64,000 nt of DNA from a cyanobiont of Ornithocercus magnificus (lineage in GTDB: Bacteria > Cyanobacteriota > Cyanobacteriia > PCC-6307 > Cyanobiaceae), in the NCBI GenBank assembly GCA_007996965.1, contig BIMP01000001.1, positions 124,001 to 188,000 of the forward strand, in the 5' to 3' direction. The notes beneath the pieces are model-generated. The model was given only the letters and a program-made list of their open reading frames with translations, made no database searches and had not been told where the DNA came from. Below are positions 57,776 to 64,000 of the stretch, piece by piece. A program made the translations under genes and the position numbers. Each line of letters opens with the position of its first letter. Position 1 is the stretch's first letter.

Positions 57776-58906
57776 TTAATTCAGAGCATCAAGACGAGTT
57801 CCAAGCAACCTCTTTGCCCAAGAGTTAGCATAATCTACATTGGCCTGCTGCGCTTCTAGGTTGGTGCTGCTGAGAGGGTAAGGAAACGTACCTAGGATTA
57901 CACCATTGGTAACACAAAACATTGATTTCTGGAAGCTTGTACAAATTTGTACGTGAATATCTGAAGGTCCACGCGCATTCTTGCTATACCAATCAGATAA
58001 ATCTGATGGTAAGTTACGAAACATGTCTTGCATACAAAGACTAGGAGGAATACCCGCGCCCATGCTAGGAAGTGGGTCAGCATAGAGAGCCCCATAACAG
58101 AATTGACTGATGTCTGGCGGTATTTGCCGGGCTTGAGCGTTGTAAGAGACCGTACCAAGGAAGGGTGTGCCTCGGAGAAACACGGCTTCCACGTAAGGTG
58201 CGGCTACATCTGGTAGGAAAGTGAGGCCAGCCTCTAACGGAAGGAGGTCAACTGACTCACCAAATATGCATACTCTATAAGTGATCGGCTTGGCTGCAGC
58301 AGAGATAAGACCATCTCGAACATGATGGACAATATCCCGGACTGTAACAACCTCACCATTTCTGTAGCGGCACGCAAGGTCGATGAATAAATCGCTCATA
58401 ACACGCCAAAATAGTCCAAGGGCATAGATAGTGGTGAGTGAGCGAATTGACTCGATAGCAAAACCTGGACATAGATAGTTAAGTGTAGCCAGTAGTGGAT
58501 CACGCCGGCAGCGCAGGCGAATTGCACGGTGGCAAGCGGCCAAGAATTCCTCAGTATCGAAATAAGCATCCATACCGCCAGTACCATGCCAAAACATTGC
58601 TTTTTGGCAGTACTCAGCGTATTCAAAGTTAATGCGGTCGCCGAGAAGATGTTCCCATAACCTCACAGGATTTAAACCTTCGTGAAAAAAACGAAGTACT
58701 GGGAAAGGATTAAATAGCTGGCGCTTGCCTTGGTCGATAAGGTTACGACTATATGCATCTAACACAATGCCATAGCTCTCGAGAACACCTACAACTTGGA
58801 ACACATGGTCCTGAGTTTCTGAAAGTAGAGCAACATCATTAAGCAGTCGCTCTACTAACTGCTGCTGGCTAAGAGTTGTGCCAGCATCTGTAACAGCTTC
58901 TGTCAT
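57776..58906 (-). CDS. chpX: CO2 hydration protein ChpX (CupB type)
   Basis: ChpX is the soluble partner of NdhD4/NdhF4 in the NDH-1 complex that hydrates CO2 to bicarbonate at the thylakoid. The 376 residues are full length; conserved segments include FNPFPVLRFFHEGLNPVRLW, QKAMFWHGTGGMDAYFDT and YVEAVFLRGTPFLGTVSY. His and Cys residues in the second half could include the proposed zinc site. It starts 2 bases after ndhD4. The low-affinity (CupB) assignment follows from the lineage and partner genes. Confidence 0.93.
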   Translation of the reverse strand: MTEAVTDAGTTLSQQQLVERLLNDVALLSETQDHVFQVVGVLESYGIVLDAYSRNLIDQGKRQLFNPFPVLRFFHEGLNPVRLWEHLLGDRINFEYAEYCQKAMFWHGTGGMDAYFDTEEFLAACHRAIRLRCRRDPLLATLNYLCPGFAIESIRSLTTIYALGLFWRVMSDLFIDLACRYRNGEVVTVRDIVHHVRDGLISAAAKPITYRVCIFGESVDLLPLEAGLTFLPDVAAPYVEAVFLRGTPFLGTVSYNAQARQIPPDISQFCYGALYADPLPSMGAGIPPSLCMQDMFRNLPSDLSDWYSKNARGPSDIHVQICTSFQKSMFCVTNGVILGTFPYPLSSTNLEAQQANVDYANSWAKRLLGTRLDALN

Positions 58907-58908
58907 AC

Positions 58909-60393
58909 TTAGCTCACTATTAATTGGCTCATAGAAGTGGTTGTTGCCTCACTGAGATTGGAAAGCAAGCTAGGAATCAAGCCTAAAGCAAAAATGCCAA
59001 GTGTTAGACCAATAGTTGGCCACTGCTCAACTACTGGTACTGGTGGCATGATCCTGGGATTACTAGCAGCACCTGGAGCGATAGTCAGGCGTCCAAAGAA
59101 TGCCCGGTTCACTAAGAGCAGAAAGTAGACTGCGGTTAGTCCAGATCCAACCATGCAAAGAAGCGTAGGTAGCGGAAATAATCGAATGCTGCCCCGAAAA
59201 ACTAGGAACTCTGCCAAGAAACCAGACATGCCAGGGATGCCAGCACTAGCCATGACCCCGATGATCATTAATGAGCCAGTTAGTGGTAAACCACGCTCTG
59301 GGTTAAGTAGTCCTCGTAGTACATTGAGGTCACGAGTTCCAGTACGAGAGTAAACTATGCCAACCAAAAGGAATAGAACTGGTGAGATCAAGCCATGGCT
59401 GATCATCTGGAACAGAGCTCCCATCAGTCCTAGAGGAGATGCGGCAGCGGCGGCAAGCAGTACATAGCCCATATGGCCTACGGAGCTATACGCCACCATG
59501 CGCTTCATGTCTGTTTGAGCAATGGCAGCCAATGAACCATACAGCACTGAAAAAGCCGCCCAGAAAGCTAGGTAAGGGCTAGCTACTTGCCAGGCCTCAG
59601 GAAACAGTCCAAGTGCAAACCGAAGTATTCCGTAAGTACCCAATTTCAAGAGAACACCCGCTAGAAGAACTGAAATTGGTGTTGAGGCTTCAGTGTGGGC
59701 GTCTGGAAGCCAAGTATGAAAAGGAACTAGTGGTATCTTGATGCCAAAGCCTATCAGTATGCAAGTCATCAAGATTATCTGGGTACTGAGTCTTAGCTGG
59801 CTAGAAGTAATTGGGCGCAAACTAAAATTGACATCATTAGTAGCAAGAGCAAGTCCGAGGAAAGCACCGAGAATGAGCACCCCAGAAATAGCTGTTACGA
59901 TCAGGAACTTAGTAGCAGCATAGGCTCGATTCTTGCCTCCCCAAACAGCTATAAGGAGCCAGAGAGGAATCAATTCAAGCTCATAAAAAAATAGGAAAAG
60001 TAGCAGGTTTTGGGATAAAAAGGCTCCGTTAACCGCTCCACTAATAATCAGAATTAAGCAAAAGTAGATGCGCGGGCGGTTATTGATGTCGCGCGAGGTA
60101 AGAGCAGCAATAGAGCAGAGAATCCCATTGATCAGGACCAATGGCAGGGATAAGCCGTCAATACCAAGCGTGTAGTCTAAACCAATGCGACTTACCCATA
60201 CCGTAGACTCTTGCAGCTGCAACCCACTGATGCTCGGCTGGAAGGGAATCAGTAGCGCTAGAGAGCTTAAAGTCTGTAGAACTAATAAGGAGACAGCAGC
60301 AAGACGTAGATGGAGGCTAGATAACGTGCCAGGCCAGAGAATCAGCGCTAGAGCACCGAGGAAAGGAATTAGTAGAAGCAGTGTAAGCATCAT
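58909..60393 (-). CDS. ndhD4: NDH-1 subunit NdhD4 (CO2-uptake type)
   Basis: This 494-residue chain-4 antiporter-like subunit has about fourteen hydrophobic helices. Motifs: FFYELELIPLWLLIAVWGG and [20 protein letters not shown]. It differs clearly from NdhD1 at 12468 and lies between ndhF4 and chpX, which identifies it as the CO2-uptake paralogue. Gaps are 2 and 22 bases, so one operon. Confidence 0.94.
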   Translation of the reverse strand: MMLTLLLLIPFLGALALILWPGTLSSLHLRLAAVSLLVLQTLSSLALLIPFQPSISGLQLQESTVWVSRIGLDYTLGIDGLSLPLVLINGILCSIAALTSRDINNRPRIYFCLILIISGAVNGAFLSQNLLLFLFFYELELIPLWLLIAVWGGKNRAYAATKFLIVTAISGVLILGAFLGLALATNDVNFSLRPITSSQLRLSTQIILMTCILIGFGIKIPLVPFHTWLPDAHTEASTPISVLLAGVLLKLGTYGILRFALGLFPEAWQVASPYLAFWAAFSVLYGSLAAIAQTDMKRMVAYSSVGHMGYVLLAAAAASPLGLMGALFQMISHGLISPVLFLLVGIVYSRTGTRDLNVLRGLLNPERGLPLTGSLMIIGVMASAGIPGMSGFLAEFLVFRGSIRLFPLPTLLCMVGSGLTAVYFLLLVNRAFFGRLTIAPGAASNPRIMPPVPVVEQWPTIGLTLGIFALGLIPSLLSNLSEATTTSMSQLIVS

Positions 60394-60415
60394 TCGTCAA
60401 GTTAGTTGTGTTGTG

Positions 60416-62260
60416 TCAAGTCAGCCATAGGCTCAGAGAAGAGAGGAAAAGCAGAATTGCTGTTATAACAGTTAGTACATAAGCCTGAGATTGGCCACTA
60501 ATGCTGAGCTTGAGATTCTCGGCACTTTGTAAAGAAAGACGCGCCACTGCGTGAACTAGGCCATCTACGACATGCCGATCGAGCCAACTCACTAGTTTTG
60601 AAAGTTTGACTACCAGGTTCACTATTGTAAACCTGTAGAAATTCTCGGTATAGAAATCGTAGGCAAGTAAGTCCTGGAACCAGCGTACTAGCGGGTTGAG
60701 TGATCGTGACCACGCCTTGTTAAGTGGAACAATAACCCCTACAAATACGCCAGCAAGACCACTTAATGTTACTAGGCCCATGTCAACCCAGCGTGTAGAT
60801 AATGGACTTCCAGATAGTTCAAGTCGAGCTAATAATGCCGGAGTGATAAGAACAATCACTGCCAGTGTGACCATTGGCAGTGCCATCTGCCAATTGACCT
60901 CTGCAGCTCGCCTGGTCTTCATTAGAGGATCGCCTAAAAAGACATGACGGTAGACACGCACAAGGTTGAGGGCATTCAATGCATTAGTTAATAAGAATAT
61001 AGCTAGAAAAAATGGAGCCTGTGCTCCAATCAATTCTACGGCCTTAGTCTGACTGAAAAAGCTGCCTAATGGTAGTAAGCCAATAAGGCCTGCACTACCA
61101 ATCAAAAAAGAACCTGTTGTAGCAGGCATACGATTTCCAAGACCGCCAAGCTCAGTAATATCCTGACAATTAGTTGCAGCTATCACTCCACCAACGCTCA
61201 TCGAGAGTAATGCTTTACTAACAGCATGGGTGAACAGTATTAGAAGAGCTAAAGACGGGATCTGGAGTGCAATCGCTATAAAAACGAGACCCATGTAGGC
61301 AGTGGTAGAGTAGGAAAGTGTGCGCTTGATGTCCACTTGTGCAACCGACACTAATGAGCCGCCAAGGGCACTAATACTTCCAACTACAAGCAGCACATTG
61401 AGGGCTGTCGGGATATGTTGTAGCAGGGGCATGATCTTTAGCAGCACAATAGCTCCACAGGTGACTACCACAGAGTTGCGCAGGATGGAGGCAGGACTAG
61501 GGCCTTCCATGGCTTCGTCCAGCCACAAATGCATAGGGAACTGGGCACATTTGCCGCTTGGGCCAGCGATAAGACCAAGACCAACTAGGGTAGCGATTAG
61601 AGGACTAAGGTCATATACGTCAACCCAAGCATAGAGTTCCTCAAAGCGCATACCTCCAGCAAGTGCACCGAGCGAGACTACACCCATCAGCAGCAAGATA
61701 TCTCCTACACGCTTAGTTAGGAAAGCATCACGCGCTGCAGTTACCACTAGAGGCTGCGCATACCAAAAACCTACTAGCAAGTAGGTGGAGAGTGTAAGCA
61801 TCTCTAGTAGAAAATAGCTTTGAAATAAGGAATCACTGAGGACAACCCCTGACATTGCTCCTTCGAAAAAACCTAGCAATGCAAAAAAGCGTGCTAGAGC
61901 CCATTCTTTATCAAGATAGCCAAGAGCATAAAATTGAGCTAGGAAGCTGAGTCCTGTAACTAATTCAAGGGCAGCTAAGTTAGTGAGTGATAAGCTGAAG
62001 CTAATATCAAGTTCTAAATCAGCCAGTTGCAACCAGGAGAATTCTAATATTACCGGACCTGACTGTAGGATAGAATTAAGAGCAATACTACCATGTACAA
62101 AGGCAATGGTACTCAGCAGCAGGTTTAGATAAGCAGCGGGGCGATGCGCTTGACGGCGGAACAAGCCTAATGCCCATGGTAGGGATACGAGCATTCCGGC
62201 AAATCCGTAAAGCGGTATTAGCCAAGATGTTGCAATGGGCAGCGTTAGGGCCGAGGTCAA
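60416..62260 (-). CDS. ndhF4: NDH-1 subunit NdhF4 (CO2-uptake type)
   Basis: This 614-residue chain-5 antiporter-like subunit has many helices and the conserved segments GLIAGPSGKCAQFPMHLWLD and EGPSPASILRNSVVV; the PSGKxAQFP motif is typical of the D3/F3, D4/F4 class. The long lateral-helix C-terminus is present. The start is TTG (62260), the only option after an in-frame stop. It leads the operon with ndhD4 and chpX. Confidence 0.94.
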   Translation of the reverse strand: MTSALTLPIATSWLIPLYGFAGMLVSLPWALGLFRRQAHRPAAYLNLLLSTIAFVHGSIALNSILQSGPVILEFSWLQLADLELDISFSLSLTNLAALELVTGLSFLAQFYALGYLDKEWALARFFALLGFFEGAMSGVVLSDSLFQSYFLLEMLTLSTYLLVGFWYAQPLVVTAARDAFLTKRVGDILLLMGVVSLGALAGGMRFEELYAWVDVYDLSPLIATLVGLGLIAGPSGKCAQFPMHLWLDEAMEGPSPASILRNSVVVTCGAIVLLKIMPLLQHIPTALNVLLVVGSISALGGSLVSVAQVDIKRTLSYSTTAYMGLVFIAIALQIPSLALLILFTHAVSKALLSMSVGGVIAATNCQDITELGGLGNRMPATTGSFLIGSAGLIGLLPLGSFFSQTKAVELIGAQAPFFLAIFLLTNALNALNLVRVYRHVFLGDPLMKTRRAAEVNWQMALPMVTLAVIVLITPALLARLELSGSPLSTRWVDMGLVTLSGLAGVFVGVIVPLNKAWSRSLNPLVRWFQDLLAYDFYTENFYRFTIVNLVVKLSKLVSWLDRHVVDGLVHAVARLSLQSAENLKLSISGQSQAYVLTVITAILLFLSSLSLWLT

Positions 62261-62637
62261 GACTTTAAGAGGGTTTGGAGTCTATTTAAGGGGTTTGGGT
62301 AGTGAGGTCCAGGTGTACTATCTAAAGGGCTCTGGATTTCCGTGCATCTAGCAAGGTAGACTACCCAAGCTTCATTAATTCTATAGGAAAGCTTCTTCAC
62401 TGAAGTGGTACTAGAGCGTGACATATGGTTTACTCGCTTTGTTAGTTTGGTGGATAGTGGCGGCAAAGGGATAAATGAATGAAGATAGATTGATCACTAC
62501 AACAAATTTGACAGCAGGATCACTAGCAGAAGTCAAGATCATTCATTGTGTAGACGTAGTTGTGGTGGGAGAAGGAAAAGCTAGCCATGACTGCAAAGCA
62601 AATAGATAGAACTGACTAGGTAGAGCTTGTCACCTAT
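62261..62637. other. Gap between carboxysome and NDH-1 CO2-uptake genes
   Basis: This stretch of about 380 bases holds no recognisable gene. A minus-strand frame (62257-62466) runs into the ndhF4 start but matches nothing I know, and a 21-codon frame lies near 62590. From memory, a gene for a pterin-dehydratase-like Rubisco assembly factor (acRAF) often follows csoS4B; I see no trace of it here. The ndhF4 promoter probably lies here. Confidence 0.45.
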
Positions 62638-62892
62638 TCATTCTTCATCAGTTGCCCAGTAGTCAATAATGCCGCCGATAGTCAAGTCGGTTTGTACTTT
62701 GGGATCTGGACATGCAAAACGGGCAGCAGATCCACTAGCTGTGAAAACCCAGTTACCCTCACGCGCACCCACTGGGTCAACTGCTACAAGCTTCTTACCT
62801 TTGCTATCACACAGGATGCGTAAGCGTATGTGGTCAAGGCCGCTTGCCCGGCAGGTGCAAACGAGCGTTCCTAAAACCTTCATAATTTCCAT
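62638..62892 (-). CDS. csoS4B: Carboxysome vertex protein CsoS4B
   Basis: CsoS4B forms pentamers that close the corners of the alpha-carboxysome shell. The 84 residues match the EutN/CcmL-type (BMV) fold: MKVLGTLVCTCRASGLDH at the start, VAVDPVGAREGNWVFTASGS, then TDLTIGGIIDYW at the end. The ATG at 62892 overlaps the csoS4A stop as TAATG, suggesting coupled synthesis of the two vertex proteins. Confidence 0.96.
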   Translation of the reverse strand: MEIMKVLGTLVCTCRASGLDHIRLRILCDSKGKKLVAVDPVGAREGNWVFTASGSAARFACPDPKVQTDLTIGGIIDYWATDEE

Positions 62893-63215
62893 TAACTGCT
62901 GCCGCCTTCAGAGGGAGATGCTATTTTCACAGCTGGTGCATTTACTACAGTGCTTGAACTTGACTTCTGTGGGTCTGGTTCCCAGTGATCGATAATACCA
63001 ACGATAGTAAGATCACTAGGATATGACTTGCTACCAGCTGCTTCACGGGCGGCAGAGCTACCGACACAAATCACCCAGTCACCAGGTTTGGCACCGACTG
63101 CATCAACAGCGACTTTCTTGGAGCTCCCATCCTGAACTACCTGAAGATGCTTGTGCTCAAAGTCAGGAATTCTGTTTGTAGATACGAGAGGCTTTACTAC
63201 TTTAACAATAATCAT
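62892..63215 (-). CDS. csoS4A: Carboxysome vertex protein CsoS4A
   Basis: CsoS4A is the other alpha-carboxysome pentamer. I chose the ATG at 63215 (MIIVKVVKPLVSTNRIPDFE), the family start; the longer frame to 63248 overlaps csoSCA. Family segments AVDAVGAKPGDWVICVGSSA and SDLTIVGIIDHWEPD are intact. A Ser/Pro/Val-rich tail of about 25 residues follows (QKSSSSTVVNAPAVKIASPS), longer than I recall for most CsoS4A. It is 4 bases after csoSCA. Confidence 0.95.
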   Translation of the reverse strand: MIIVKVVKPLVSTNRIPDFEHKHLQVVQDGSSKKVAVDAVGAKPGDWVICVGSSAAREAAGSKSYPSDLTIVGIIDHWEPDPQKSSSSTVVNAPAVKIASPSEGGSS

Positions 63216-63219
63216 CTTT

Positions 63220-64000
63220 TTAGTGTGCCTCCTGAACAATGGGATCAAGCGTAGAACCTACTATCTCAGATGAAGAGGCACAATCGCGGTCTCGAATTGT
63301 CAGAAGAGTATAAAGTAAACCTTCAGCATGCAAGGAGGCATAGCGATTGTTAATTGATTGATTGATGCGGTGGCAATCTGCGATGGCTCGCTCGCGCGCT
63401 CCAGGAACTCTACCAGAGTAGTCAAAGCGAATTACAATAGGAATTGGTAGGTCACGGCTGATATTAAGGCCATGGAAAATCTTTATCCCTACATCTAAAT
63501 CTGAGGCTCCTTCCTCAACTGTGCTGAGATGAGCAAAATAAGTAAGATTGCGTAGATGGATTTCCTTGAACCCAATACCTACCCCAATAAAACGCTCAGC
63601 ATGTCCTCCATCAGGGTAGGCACCGCGATGCTTAGTGCGCACATAGTCGATCTGCGAAATGTTGTTGATGAGAAGGTGCTGAATAAAGGTTGCCATACCA
63701 TTATCTGGTGCAGTCACAGCCGAGCTGTTGACTCGGTTTCGGATGTGAATTATTGCCTCATCACTACTAAGTCCAGCTGTCTCATCATAAAGATCGTTTG
63801 CGGAAAGCCACTGCTCTGAATCCATATATCCATCTGCAGAAGGCACGTGAACCCGGATCCCATCAGTATCTGTATCAATGCCTATTAGCAAAAGACTAAC
63901 AGAAGCACCACAGCAGAAGCTGTTCTGAATCACCTCACGAAAGTTAAGTAGGCGGCTATGACCAGCGGATGCAGCAAGCGCTTCATTGCTGTCATGAGCT
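63220..64000 (-). CDS. csoSCA: Carboxysomal carbonic anhydrase CsoSCA (5' part outside window)
   Basis: CsoSCA dehydrates bicarbonate to CO2 inside the alpha-carboxysome. Only the C-terminal part (about 260 codons) is in the window and the frame stays open to the edge at 64000; the first ATG in the window (63933) is internal. Recognisable segments are HRGAYPDGGHAERFIGVGIG and FDYSGRVPGARERAIADCHR. Parts of the active site and the N-terminal domain lie outside. It continues the operon with csoS4A and csoS4B; csoS2 and rbcLS would be expected beyond the edge. Confidence 0.93.
   Translation of the reverse strand, partial: AHDSNEALAASAGHSRLLNFREVIQNSFCCGASVSLLLIGIDTDTDGIRVHVPSADGYMDSEQWLSANDLYDETAGLSSDEAIIHIRNRVNSSAVTAPDNGMATFIQHLLINNISQIDYVRTKHRGAYPDGGHAERFIGVGIGFKEIHLRNLTYFAHLSTVEEGASDLDVGIKIFHGLNISRDLPIPIVIRFDYSGRVPGARERAIADCHRINQSINNRYASLHAEGLLYTLLTIRDRDCASSSEIVGSTLDPIVQEAH

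Noticed and set aside
62257-62466. Minus-strand 69-codon frame overlapping the ndhF4 start by 4 bases
   Set aside because: The overlap looks like translational coupling, but the product has no recognisable family, is low in structure, and ndhF4 has its own start; not enough support to call a gene.

Overview
The window is a chromosomal segment of an alpha-cyanobacterium of the marine Synechococcus/Cyanobium type. This rests on the alpha-carboxysome genes csoSCA, csoS4A and csoS4B at the right edge, a D1-encoding psbA, plastocyanin, ndhD/ndhF/ndhL and many small proteins known only from picocyanobacteria. The CO2-hydration genes ndhF4-ndhD4-chpX and a BicA-type bicarbonate transporter argue against Prochlorococcus, which as far as I know lacks the NDH-1 CO2-uptake systems. 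Base composition looks balanced. Coding is dense on both strands, but several intergenic stretches are unusually empty, and some genes look eroded (a ROK kinase without its catalytic motifs, a tRNA-Thr with a T-stem mismatch, convergent genes running into each other). That fits a lineage with some relaxed selection or genome reduction, but this is inference. No phage, transposase, CRISPR array or genomic island was seen.

Layout. 1-3.4 kb: end of infB, a membrane protein with a low-complexity tail, a DUF3493 gene and tRNA-Thr(CGU). 3.4-6.1 kb: psbA with a strong terminator and a long leader, then a DUF697 membrane protein, both on the minus strand. 6.4-16.2 kb, plus strand: trpS, thrS, glk, thrB, ndhD1 and an M3 oligopeptidase. 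16.2-23.9 kb, minus strand: lipase-like hydrolase, folB, proA, degenerate ROK kinase and a giant TamB-like protein. 24-31.9 kb, plus strand: Ycf51-type protein, DUF4332 protein, small secreted protein, CocE-like hydrolase, glgB, hemE, an NAD-dependent epimerase-like protein and petE. 32-40.9 kb: clpB, HupE/UreJ, a QueD-like enzyme, hisIE, a metzincin-like protease, a group 2 sigma factor, a PsiE protein, then a gene-poor zone with a perfect 31-bp inverted repeat and a possible structured RNA. 40.9-49.8 kb: cyAbrB, trpA, DUF3007, ndhL, tRNA-Leu(UAA), pyrC, bicA, a CaCA exchanger, gor and an HtrA-type protease. 49.8-57.7 kb: two arsenosugar-type glycosyltransferases, a GNAT protein, a hydrolase, an ABC exporter, hisG, gloB, an FbpC-like ATPase, ridA and DUF3136. 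57.7-64 kb: chpX-ndhD4-ndhF4 followed upstream by csoS4B-csoS4A-csoSCA.

How the genes fit together. The strongest theme is inorganic-carbon acquisition. NDH-1 with NdhD4/NdhF4/ChpX hydrates CO2 at the thylakoid, BicA imports bicarbonate with sodium at the plasma membrane next to a sodium/calcium-type exchanger, and CsoSCA inside the shell capped by CsoS4 pentamers converts bicarbonate back to CO2 for Rubisco. The rest is housekeeping: translation (infB, thrS, trpS), amino acids (thrB, proA, hisIE, hisG, trpA), pyrimidine, folate and tetrapyrrole synthesis, glycogen branching, protein quality control and photosynthetic electron transfer. I found no clearly undescribed multi-gene system. The most unusual signals are non-coding, in 39.2-40.9 kb.
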